64,000 nucleotides of DNA from Neostapfia colusana (Eukaryota > Streptophyta > Magnoliopsida > Poales > Poaceae). The stretch spans positions 27,934,720 through 27,998,719 of the forward strand of contig JASWHV010000008.1 in NCBI GenBank assembly GCA_030760725.1, in the 5' to 3' direction. The notes beneath the pieces are model-generated. The model was given only the letters and a program-made list of their open reading frames with translations, made no database searches and was not told where the DNA came from. Positions 35,869 to 45,192 of the stretch are shown here, in pieces (within the stretch, counting starts at the first letter, position 1; the number at the start of each line of letters is the position of its first letter). Made by a program: the position numbers and the translations under genes.

Positions 35869-38478
35869 GCTGGTGGACTCGTAACCCGAGTCCGTGAGTG
35901 GCTCCTCACCTGAAAAACACTTATGCAGCAACCGTGAGCACGAGGGCTCAACAAGACTTAACCGACTCACCTAGGCATGAAACTCTACATGAGGTGTACA
36001 ATGAACATAGGATAGTAACATTGCAGCAAATGGACACGCCTACAACTTCATCCTAATTCATCTTTTAGCAACAAGTTAACAGTTCGGGAATTTGAAATTT
36101 AGTAAGCAATATTTGGTGGCACACATGTAGCAATACAATTATATCATAACAGCAATATTGAATCATCACATTTCATACATTAGCCTACGTCACGACTCTG
36201 TGACCAAGTGGTACTCTTCACCGCGAGGGACGGCGAATCGACTCGATATACACCTGCAGGGACACCCAAAGAGCATGTCATGTACGCCCACCCGTGGAGC
36301 TGCACAGCACGCTCACTCGATGTCGTACAGGACAACCTTTCACCCAACATCCCAAACGTCGAACCGGTCGCACCGAAACGAGCAGGAGATTCCCTACACG
36401 AAGCATCTCTTTATGCCCGTTAGCAGATTTCCACCTTGCTGCCCTCAGCCAACACCTATAAATCGGTGCGTTATGCCTCGACGGCCGGAGGTTTAGGTTA
36501 CATCGGTTTGTCGGGGCCCATATATCCGATATGCCTTCGGTACGTTCAAACTTGATCAGTGTGGGCCGCACATGGATCGGTCCTCAATCGACACGGACAG
36601 GGCTGCACACACAAGACTCCCTCTTGCTGTGCCCTAGCCCCTGCCAAGTCTCATTTTTATTATTAAAGTGATCTCACATTGCTTGAACCAATCCCGTGTG
36701 TCCCAAGACTAACTCGCGAGTAGATTCCAACTACTTGACTTGTACCGAAGTGCTATGAATCATTAAGCATAGCCTGTCTACTCGAGTCCTTAGACACTAC
36801 CCTCACTCTTAGGGGAAACATCTGGTTATGCATTTGGGGTTTCATCCATCCTACACCTAATGCACATACATACTTCACACTACGTATGTAAACAATGTAA
36901 AACTTCATAAATGGATTAATGTAAACCGGGGCTTGCCTTGTTGCTGCTGGTCAGTTGTTAGGTCTTCGTCCGGAAGGAGGAAGTCGAGCACTTCAGGAGT
37001 CTTCTCGCCTTCAGTGACTACACGTTAATGAATATGCACATATTGTAAAGATTCTGCTACAAGTTCTACTAACAAGTTTTCAAAAACTGGAACTCTGTTT
37101 AAGAATTTAAAATGAAACTGGGGCTAGTTGTTTGGGTTTGGACCTAAGCACATGATTAAGTGCTAAGTGGTTTTCCCCCTCTTCTATATTGATCACATCA
37201 AGTGGTTAAACAGAACAGGGGTGATCCAGAGCTCCAATGGAGCTGAGAATTTTCATGTGGGTTCCTTGTCACAAGAGAACCCTCTGGACCAAAGATTAGC
37301 ACTTTTCATTGAGTGGTTTGTTCAAAATAATTTTCTAAGCAATTAAGAAAAGAAGAATTAATTCTGGTATAACACCCATGTTCATGCCAAACTTAGTGAA
37401 CTACAATTTCAATTATAGCTCATAGAGTTTGCATGAATTTTCCTAGCATTTTTGGAGCTAAGATTTGCCCAGAACTGAATTTCTATGTTTTGGAAATTCT
37501 CTGAAAATGTTTCTGTATTTAAGTGAATACAGCATCTTCAAAGCTGAATTGCCCTGATAAAATCAACTTCAAATGATCTGAAACTTTCACAGGAGTTCAC
37601 TAACATCCCAGAGAATGTTCTGGCAAAATTTGAGGATTTTTGGATTAACCAAACTCCCTCAAGAATTCTTTTGCTGTAAAGTTTAAAGAATTTTCCAGAA
37701 CTAAATAATGGGTTTCATACAAATTGGGTTGCATATTTGGATAGAGCTACTCAAGAGTAATCCAACCTAATTTGAATCACTAAATTTGGAGCTTCCTAGC
37801 AAAAGTTATGAGGTTCTAAAGTTTGGGGAAATTCTGGAATTTGAATTAACCGGGAAAAGTTCAAATCCCTGACAGCGGGTCCGGCCCACACGTGTCACCC
37901 CCTCGGCTACACCACACGGGGCCACAGGACTGTTCTCCGCATTGTCACAGATAATCCGGTGCAACAGAAGATCCCCACACTATTTACTGAGCGACTGATG
38001 AGCGGGCCCGACCAACTCGTCTTCCTCCTCGCGCTCCCGCACCCGCGCGTCGCCGGGCTCGCCAGAGGCGCGCTGATTTTTGCAGTCTGGCCAGCTCCCG
38101 CACTCTCCTTCGCCGCCAGGGCCTAGTCCCACATGCTGAACACGCTGGAACCCTCTCCCCCGACAGGCAGTGGCTCTAACCTAGCCGGCGACGGTGCAGC
38201 GGCTCGGTACGAGTTCAGCGATGTCGCCTGGCCAACCTAGCCCGCCAAAACCTCAGTGAAAGGGCTCTACAGCACCGCCACAACCTACGGAGCAACGACC
38301 TAGCCTCTGATCTTGCTCAAAGTTGTGGCAAACTGGACTTCACCGTGCGACCTAGGTCTAAACCCGGCGATGAACGGAAAACTCGTGGAACCCGGTGGTT
38401 TCTCGCTGGTTTCTCGTAGTTCTTGACCGTAGGGTTGCGCACGGACGTTTGTAGCTTGTTGTCGCAGCTGGGGAACGA
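35869..38478 (-). repeat. LTR B3, first segment (truncated end)
   Basis: Begins inside the LTR at a point equal to B1 position about 5041 (GGTGGACTCGTAACCCGAGTCC), so roughly the last 316 bases of the LTR in minus-strand sense are missing. From there it follows B1 closely through 38478, where the CACTA element interrupts it. No gene. Confidence 0.82.
38476..38478. repeat. Target-site duplication CGA (left) of the CACTA element
   Basis: CGA before CACTACAGG. The same three bases follow TGTAGTG at 42238-42240. A 3-bp duplication is diagnostic of the CACTA superfamily. Confidence 0.92.
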
Positions 38479-38508
38479 CACTACAGGAAACAGGGCAACA
38501 TACGACAG
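38479..38508 (+). repeat. 5' terminal inverted repeat of the CACTA element
   Basis: CACTACAGGA then AACAGGGCAA then CATACGACAG. It pairs with the 3' end with a few mismatches over about 30 bases. Confidence 0.9.
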
Positions 38509-38649
38509 CCAGTATAACATACGATGGCTAGCTGTCGTATATAAACTTACATACGACGGTCAGCCGAAGCTGTCGTATATAAGTATATGGCTGTCGTATA
38601 TAGTTCTTATATACGACAGCCAACCCTAGGCTGTCGTATATAGCAGTTA
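38509..38649. repeat. 5' subterminal repeats of the CACTA element
   Basis: Several copies of TATACGACRGC or its complement GCYGTCGTATA, many as back-to-back pairs forming short palindromes. In this superfamily such motifs are binding sites for the TNPA-like protein. Confidence 0.82.
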
Positions 38650-39066
38650 TATTGGTTTGATAACAATCATGAAACTCGAGAAAATCAATTTGGCATGGTG
38701 GAAGTGAATCACAACAAACGCTTACGAGGTTTAGATACATACGTTCTTGCACATCAAGTGGAACAAGTGTATTATCTACCTTATCCATTTAAGAAGCTTA
38801 GCACTTGGTGGGTGGTATATAAAGTGAATCCTCGTGAGCGCTTGTATACTCCTGGAGATGATGGTTATCATGATAGTGGAGACATTGAAGAAGTTTACCA
38901 AGACGAAGAGTTGCCAGACTCTTTTATCGTTGAGTCTGGTGCAGGACTCGATAACTTAGTAGGAGACGTTGCAGATGTAGAGACATCTACAATGCGAAAG
39001 CGGAAACGTAAACAGCTCAAGACGACAGATCGCGATGTTGATGATCATGATGTTGATGAATTTTGA
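38650..39066 (+). pseudogene. C-terminal fragment of CACTA transposase (TNP2-like, DUF4216 region)
   Basis: The readable frame starts in codons YWFDNNHETRENQFGM just after the subterminal repeats and runs to a TGA at 39064-39066. The part RGLDTYVLAHQVEQVYYLPY, then WWVVYKVNPRERLY, is the conserved region found near the C-terminus of plant CACTA TNP2 proteins (DUF4216 by family knowledge). The tail is acidic and then basic (RKRKRKQLK). The zinc-finger and catalytic DDE-type parts are absent. They would have preceded this exon, so the internal deletion ends at about 38650. Cannot support transposition alone. Confidence 0.8.
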
Positions 39067-39168
39067 AACTGATTACGAGTAATGTTCTTTTAAATGAAAG
39101 TGACATTAATTATTGCTTACATTACTTTTGAAACTGATTAGGAGTAATTACTTTTTAAACTGATTAGG

Positions 39169-41598
39169 ATGTCGTCAAGCAAGGGTTCAAAGGGATCAAA
39201 GGGGAAGAAGGCGCCGAGTGTGAGGGGTTTCCTCCCCTCGCAGGAGAGGGACGACTACTTCTACGGTTCCACTTACAGCGGAGCAGACGCACTCAGCTGT
39301 TAAGTGCGTGTCCAGAGTTGCGGGACAGGGTTGTCAGTTTGCAGCGTACAGAGGTAAATTTTTCTACAATGCACAAAATTATTAAAATCACTTTTTCAAT
39401 TTAGCTTACTTACTTTACCATTGTAGTCTGATTCGGACTATGAGTCCGAGGCCAGAGCGGCACCTCAGGAGACGGGTACGCAGCGCAGCGTGCCCTCGGG
39501 CAGCGAGCCCTCTGGTAGCCAGCCCTCCGGCAGCCACCCCCAGGGTAGTCTGCCCAGCGAGCCCGAGGGCACCCAGCCTGAGGACACGTCCGGTGACCAG
39601 CCTTCTGGGTCACCAGACGTGGTGCCGCAGCGGAGGAGACGCACGAGGAGGAGTAACTTTGTTGGTCCTCCACCTATTCCTAGAGAGCCGGTAATTATTC
39701 ATCCGGTTGGAGACAGGTAACACATTACTAAAGTATTCATTTCTATTTGTTCTCAAAGACTATGATCTTACTTAATGACTTAACAAACAACTTTTTAGTT
39801 CTTGGGAGGACCTCTCGTACGACGGGCAGAAACACCACAGGACGGTGAACGGTTGCATCGGGAACTTAGTGCATCTGCACTACCCCGGTGCGATTGATGG
39901 ACGTGCAGCTACATCGTGGGACGACTACGCGCACGTTCCTCACCCGGAGAACGACAACCTACAGGGAGTCGTGTGGGCAGATTTTTGGTAAGTAACTTTC
40001 ATAAATATTTGAAGTTTCAATTCTTTATGTTCCTTCAAATATTAACTTGCGTATATGTCGAACTGTGTTGGCTTCCTACAGCTCAGGTACCGCCTTGAGG
40101 ACCCGGCTGAGCAGATGGATCACACCCGTTCCGTGTTCGAAGTAAACGCTCGGAAGCTTGTTATGCAAATGCTTTCGAACGCTCGGAGTCAAGTAGTTAA
40201 CGACTACTTAAAGCTCCACGACCACGAGGTTGGGTCGTTCAGAGACGCCTCCGACACGTACTTGACGGAGGAGCAATACGCAGAGGTAGGTTGCGTAATC
40301 TTTAAATTGTTCATATTAATATTGCTAAGTAACACCTAATGAACTACGCATGTGTGCAGGTTAGTGTCCCTTGGTTACAGGGACGAACTGAAGATTACAG
40401 AGCCCTTTGCAGGTATTGGGCTAGCGATGAGTTCATCGCTAAGTCCAAGAAGGCTCGAGATGCCAGAGGGAGCTCAGGGAAGCACGGTATGGGCGTCCAA
40501 GGTTTTGTGCGAATGGCTAAACGGATGGTAAGTTTCTTGGTAGTTTTTATTATATTCATAATGTAGTATTGTTCGTACTAACATATGTTCACAGGAAAAG
40601 GAGACCGGCGTGCGACCGAGTGCTACTGCGGTCTATAGGAGAGGTCACGCTGACCCTTCTCAGCCGGAGCAGTGTAGTCAGTACGCAGCGGAGCGCCTGG
40701 TAAGTTTCATGACCTCTGAAATTATTTGACACTATATATGTTGTTGAACTTACACAATTTCATTGTTTTTTCAGACTAGGTATGGGCAAGAGGCTGTGAG
40801 GATACACGGTGAAGGGTTCGACTGGGAAAACTCCCCGAACATCGACCCTCAAGCCGCGTATGCAAGCGGAGGTGGAAAAGCACACGGAAGGTGAATTCAT
40901 TTACTTTCATTGTTTTCAATTCAAGATTATTTAATTTTACCTTGAATTGATTCGTTTTTTTAGGCTTGCCATATTCTCTTGAGTCGTCAACTCTAGGGAG
41001 GCACGACCTGCGAGAGGCAGCTCCTCGCAGTCTTCGGCTGCAGGCTCCTCCAGCCGCCGTGTCACCGAGAGAGATCTCGAAGTCATGGCGCTTCGGGAGA
41101 GCTTGGCTCGGCAGGAGGAGGCCTTGGCGAGAGAGCGAGAGAACAACAGGGCTGCCATGGCGTACCATGCGTCCTATATGGCACAGATGCAAGTGGCAAT
41201 GGAAGTAAGAAACATACAATTATAGTTTAATTACATTGCATTTCAATTAGTTTTGTAAATTGTAATGTTTGAAATGGCAGGCGCTAGCTCGACAGCAAGG
41301 GCAGCAAATCCAGATACCGTTGTGGCAGCCACCTCCGTTCGTGCTGGAGCCGTCGCCACCACAGGAGCAGTTTCCTGGAGTACAGGTATAAAAAGAAAGT
41401 TACATTAAGTGGAAGCCCCAACCGCTAAGAATCCTAATGAAACTAGAAAAACAATTGTAAACTTGTACATGTCACTTTGTTTCGCAGGGATCAGGGACGG
41501 AGGCTCAGACTCCATCGCCACAGCTAAGGGCGCCAGGTTCGCCGCGGCAGGATGACTTCTTCGCTCCCGGAGGTAGTGGAGGGGCTAGTAATCAATAG
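39169..41598 (+). pseudogene. Second gene of the CACTA element: TNPA-like / Ptta-En-Spm transposase, 10 exons
   Basis: Proposed exons by GT-AG borders and frame: 39169-39353, 39427-39716, 39799-39987, 40087-40285, 40360-40527, 40595-40699, 40775-40890, 40964-41204, 41281-41385 and 41488-41598 (TAG stop). The start MSSSKGSKGSKGKKAPSVRG is basic. The middle (WEDLSYDGQKHH, then YRALCRYWASDEFIAKSKKA, then GSSGKHGMGVQGF) matches the plant Ptta/En/Spm transposase family. The C-terminal part is a Glu/Arg-rich probable coiled coil (RDLEVMALRESLARQEEALA) and a Gln/Pro-rich tail. Such proteins bind subterminal repeats. Frame breaks: an in-frame TAA at 39301 in exon 1 and a frame change within exon 8 (TGA near 40980). 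Confidence 0.72.
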
Positions 41599-41764
41599 AT
41601 TTGTGATTTTGTTTTCATTTGTGTCAGACTTTGTGATTGTCGATGTGTACTATTGCACTTTGTTGTGAATTTATATATCAAACTGTTTTTTTGTTGTCTT
41701 TGTATGTGTAGCTGGCCATTGAGCCAGGTTAGCCATTTTCTATTTTTTTTAAAAAAAATGGAAA

Positions 41765-42207
41765 AGCTTATATACGACGGCCTGTATAATTTATATACAA
41801 CGGCTTCTATACAGGGCCGTCGTATATAAGCCTAAATTATATACGACGGCGGGGCCAGGCTGTCGTATATAAGACCTTATATACGACAGCCAGGGCCCAG
41901 CGGCTGTCGTATATAAGACCTTATATACGACAGCCAGGGCCCAGCCGTCGTATATAAAGGCTTATATACGACAGCCGCTGGGCCCAGCCGTCGTATATAA
42001 AGGCCCTGGTCCACTGGGCTAAGTCCACGAAACCGGCCGTTGTATATAAGCGGCCGTCGTATATATACTGTTATATACGACGGACCGTCGTATATAACTA
42101 TATATACGACAAATTATATACGACGGCCGCAAACCGTCGTATATAAACAACTGCCGTCGTATATAAACTATATACGACGGCTTTGGCTTTATATACGACG
42201 GTTTTAG
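41765..42207. repeat. 3' subterminal repeats of the CACTA element
   Basis: A dense array of TATATACGACGGC units in both orientations, including inverted pairs and two near-identical blocks around 41870-41950 (AGACCTTATATACGACAGCC). Much longer than the 5' array. Confidence 0.85.
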
Positions 42208-42237
42208 CCGTCGTATGTTGACAGGAATCCTGTAGTG
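42208..42237 (-). repeat. 3' terminal inverted repeat of the CACTA element
   Basis: Reverse complement starts CACTACAGGATTCCTGTCAA and continues CATACGACGG. Followed by the CGA duplication at 42238-42240. Confidence 0.9.
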
Positions 42238-43464
42238 CGATTCCTCGACTGGTTATCTCAAATTTTCCGATTTAACCGAACCGGGCTATATCGCATGTCC
42301 TCGGCAAGAACTGGAATTCCGGCCAGCACACCCCATGGCATGCGGCCGGGGTTGTTTGACAGGGAGTACACTCCCAGGCGAACCTCCTGGCTGGCTCAAA
42401 CCGACGTGGGATCAAACCTAGTGGCCGGGCTAGGAGTTTTTAGTCGCGGCGGCTCTACCCGGTGCGGAATGGAAACAGAAAGCTCGGAGGCGGTTTACCA
42501 TGGATGGGGCGCCGGGGTATCGTGTCGATCATGTCGAGGAAACCTCGGCGAAGCTCTGGGTGAGCTCAGGCTCACGTGCTAGCTGCGGAGACGAGAGGAC
42601 GCTGGAGAACCGAAAGTTCGGGGGGGTGCGCGGCGGTGTTTCTGCGTTGAGAGGCTCGGGAACGGTCAAGGCAGCGACGGGAGTCGGTTACGGAGAGGGA
42701 ATTATCCCTGGGCGACCTCCTCGTCGACGCACGCTGTGGGCTGGGCGCTCGGAAGGTGGCGTCCGGGAAACAGCTCGCTGGCGCGCGGTGAGTGTTTGCT
42801 TCGGCGAGAAACAGAGCGCTGCCCGGTTGTTGCACAGCCCTCCCACTGACCTGTGGGCCCAACTCTCCCCCTAATCCTCTTTTTTCCAAATTCTCTTGTA
42901 AATATCCCAGCTACTCTCCATTGAATGAGAGTCTTAGCCCCAAGTCTTAGTTTGAATTTGAGTTCTCAAATTTGAACTTTGTTTGGCTAAATTTGCTTCA
43001 TGTTTGAACTGAAATTCAAATTCAGTTTTGAATTATTGCAAATTTAGCTCCCGACAAGATGAATTCCAATGGGTATGAAAATTGGTGGACTAACTCAGAA
43101 AAATGTGCTGAGTTTGAATATGAAGCCAACTTTTGAATTTAAGTGATGAAAATTGCTGCAATTTGAATTTACCTTCAAATTGGCCTCTTTTTCAAATGCC
43201 TCCAAAAGTGCCTCAAAACGTGTTGGGTTTGCATGAAACTTGGCCTGAACCTTCCCAAGACTTTTTATGTTCTATGGGTGAGCTCAACCTCTCATGTTCA
43301 TGTGTAGAAATCCTAGTATGTGAAAGTTAGGGCTTTCCCCTCTAATCACCCTTTTGATGGAGGTTACATGCTCTTCACAATTCTTCACAATAAATCCACA
43401 ACAAAAACAGTGGTGTTGTGAGGTGATGAAAAGTTTTTGCAAGTCCCTTTTCTTGGGCTTTACA
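42238..43464 (-). repeat. LTR B3, second segment
   Basis: Resumes LTR B (CGATTCCTCGACTGGTTATC, matching B1 from about 11965) and ends GGGCTTTACA at 43464. The next bases TACAA resemble AACAA at 4720-4724. No polypurine tract follows, which fits an outer 5' LTR edge on the minus strand. No gene. Confidence 0.85.
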
Positions 43465-43943
43465 TACAAGATCCACGGCAATCAATATCATGCGCAAACT
43501 TTAACTAGATGCGATGATGCATATGCATGCTATCCTATAATCAGTTTTATTAGATCGGTTTGTACGTGTACTTGAATAGTTTGCATGGTTTTTTCTATGG
43601 ACGGAGTTGTTCGGATCAAATGTGGACGTGGCGATGACCTTGTCTTTAGATCAACCCGATCAACAAGTGATCTGTCCATGAGAAAGCTTCTGTTCGAAAG
43701 GAATCGAAGAACAGATGCAAAGAAAACACAATGATGTCATAAGGTGATATTGGAGACCTACCTTACGTTTTTCTTGGTCTCGGGGTCCTTCTCTGATCAG
43801 ACAGATCGTTGGGCTCCCTTCTGGCGATCCTTCTCGACTAAACTCCGGCGATGGGCTTACTCGGCGAGTTGGTGCTAGGGCTCTAAGTTATCGGCTCAGG
43901 GATTGGAAAAGAATTTTGTGGTTTCGGCCAAAGGTTCTGGGTT

Positions 43944-43952
43944 CTATTTATA
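43944..43952 (-). promoter_or_regulatory. TATA box of LTR A
   Basis: Minus strand TATAAATAG, about 200 bases downstream of the G-box-like array. A very good plant TATA box. Together they make a plausible U3 promoter. Confidence 0.7.
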
Positions 43953-44152
43953 ATCGGGAGAAGAAGAGTCCTAATCTGATTGTATTCCGAATAAGAGTCC
44001 TATTCAGATTGTCGTTGAATCTTAACAACTTATCTTTAGTTGATTTGGTGCGGTAACATTGTGGAATTCAGGTCGGTTTCTCCTCCGTACCGATATTTTT
44101 TCGCGTACAGAATTCAAAAAACCGTTCCAGAACTCGTTACCTCCACAGTAAT

Positions 44153-44830
44153 GAGCTCCGGAAGCTCCACGTGTTCACCGGGGCCTGGTCTCCCCATTTT
44201 CGGCAGAGACGAGCTCCGGTTGTGCCGCGTGTCAAGCGAGCGAGACCTCCCTCTCTCCGGCGGTGAGCTCCGCGTGAGCCACGTATCCTGGTGGTCGGGA
44301 CCTCCTCTCTTATTCGGAGGTGGCTCCACGCACGCCACGTGTCAGTGCCGGACCTTCCCTTTCTCCGGAGGTAGCTCCGGGTGTACCACGTATCCATTCC
44401 AGACCTCCCTCTCTTCGGAGGTGAGCTTCGTGAATGCCACACGTCAAGTAGCGCCAGACTTTCCTTTTTTCCTCAGAGACGAGCTCCGAGGTAGACACGT
44501 GTCCAACAGTGACGGACCTCCCGGAGATAAGCTCCGGTGGCGACACGTGTCCAACAGTGACGTACCTCCCAGAGGTGACCTCCGAGATCGACACGTATCC
44601 CGCGCGACTTGTCCTCTAATTTTTGTGGTGACTAGCTCCGAGGGTGACATGTGTCCTGCGGAACTGCCTTCGCTTCTCCGCAGAGGCTAGCTCCTGGGAC
44701 AACACGTGTCCCACAGGGTCGGACCACTTCCCCTTTGCGGGGATGAGCCCCGAGCCTGCCACATAGCCAGTTTAGCGGCGGACCTCTCCCCACTTTGCAA
44801 GGATGAGCTCTGAACACGCCACGTGGCCAG
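44153..44830 (-). repeat. Degenerate minisatellite, 13 units of about 57 bp with ACGT cores
   Basis: Units begin near GAGCTCCG at 44153, 44211, 44265, 44322, 44373, 44423, 44481, 44529, 44577, 44633, 44688, 44744 and 44804 (spacing 48-60). About 15 bases after each start lies a core such as CACGTGTC, CACGTATC or CACGTGGC. ACGT cores of this type are binding sites for plant bZIP and bHLH factors. Confidence 0.82.
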
Positions 44831-44983
44831 CGGGCCGCGGTAGTTATCTTCGGCGCTCTCTGTGAACTGGATTCGGCTCTTTTTGGCTATCTTTTTGATA
44901 TTTTCTCTGTTCCCACTTCTTTTAAAATACTTTCTCTACATGAAACATGAATACATGCAGAAACCAAAAATAAGGGTTTCACA

Positions 44984-45192
44984 GTTTAGTTTGCTTCCAC
45001 TATCGTTTAGAGACTTCCACTGCTAGAATGAGTTAGAGATTCATGATACATTGTAATAAAGTACCTAAACACTTATTATTCGTTGTTATATTCTGAATTC
45101 AGTTTGTGGATTACATGTGTATGTGTGATGAACATTCTGGGCACACATATGCATCAGCTGGGTTCCGTTTTCATGGGACCGGATGTCACAGT
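44984..45192 (+). repeat. LTR fragment related to A, opposite orientation (A')
   Basis: Plus strand matches the reverse complement of 3004-3240: TTGCTTCCAC, TTCATGATACATTGTAATAAA, TTCTGAATTCAGTTTGTGGA, GTGTGATGAACATTCTGGGC, and the LTR end GATGTCACA. It has the polyA signal at 45055-45060. Element A is inserted at its left edge, and a truncated LTR of element H follows. No PBS follows it. Confidence 0.72.

Larger units (their letters stand above)
38479..42237 (+). mobile_element. CACTA (En/Spm-type) DNA transposon, 3759 bp, internally deleted
   Basis: Starts CACTACAGGAAACAGGGCAA and its reverse-complemented 3' end starts CACTACAGGATTCCTGTCAA, followed in both by CATACGAC. The target duplication is CGA. 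Subterminal regions (38500-38650 and 41765-42237) are packed with TATACGACGGC-type repeats in both orientations. Inside are the C-terminal end of a TNP2-like transposase and a second multi-exon gene of the En/Spm type. The catalytic part of the transposase is missing, so the element is non-autonomous. The sister LTR B1 shows the uninterrupted target. Confidence 0.93.
4725..43464 (-). mobile_element. Composite family-B Ty3/gypsy insertion with three LTRs (B1, B2, B3)
   Basis: Three long LTRs in the same (minus) orientation: B1 4725-13185, B2 13316/13373-17094 and B3 35869-43464. The outer flanks are AACAA (4720-4724) and TACAA (43465-43469), a near-match to a 5-bp target duplication. By eye B1 and B3 are very alike along their whole length, but B2 differs from both in its middle (about 14850-16480). 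This suggests B1 and B3 are the LTR pair of one element (G), and that B2 with the D internal region is a second element inserted in G's integrase and later rearranged. It is inserted in the LTR of element A. Confidence 0.65.
1..44983 (-). mobile_element. Ty3/gypsy element A (partial, split by a 38.7-kb nested insertion)
   Basis: Minus-strand LTR retrotransposon. Its RT runs off the left edge of the window. Reading along the minus strand, the parts are: LTR start (TGTGAAACCC, plus-strand end at 44983), U3 with a G-box-like array, TATA box, interruption by a family-B element (4725-43464), R/U5 with polyadenylation signal, LTR end at 3004, PBS, leader, gag, protease and RT. The two LTR halves complement each other: the right half has the promoter and the left half has the polyA signal and PBS side. 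Together they make one LTR of about 3.2 kb. The element sits in a related LTR fragment of opposite orientation that starts at 44984. The 3' LTR lies outside the window. Confidence 0.8.
43465..44983 (-). repeat. LTR of element A, U3-side half
   Basis: Continuation of LTR A after the family-B insertion, ending in TTTCACA (minus-strand start TGTGAAACCC). Holds, in minus-strand order, a U3 with an array of 13 G-box-like repeats (44153-44830), a TATA box (43944-43952) and the transcribed part. The ORFs at 44040-44817 on both strands are products of the repeat array. Confidence 0.75.

Noticed and set aside
38500..38650. Palindromic TATACGAC repeats as a microRNA precursor
   Set aside because: They are subterminal repeats of a CACTA element, short and repeated many times. 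No single long hairpin with a defined mature arm was seen.
38695..39066. 123-codon ORF as a host gene
   Set aside because: Its motifs match the CACTA TNP2 C-terminal region and it lies within the element's inverted repeats.
44040..44817. ORFs of 60-216 codons on both strands around the 57-bp repeats
   Set aside because: They are translations of the tandem array, in several frames, with no domain.
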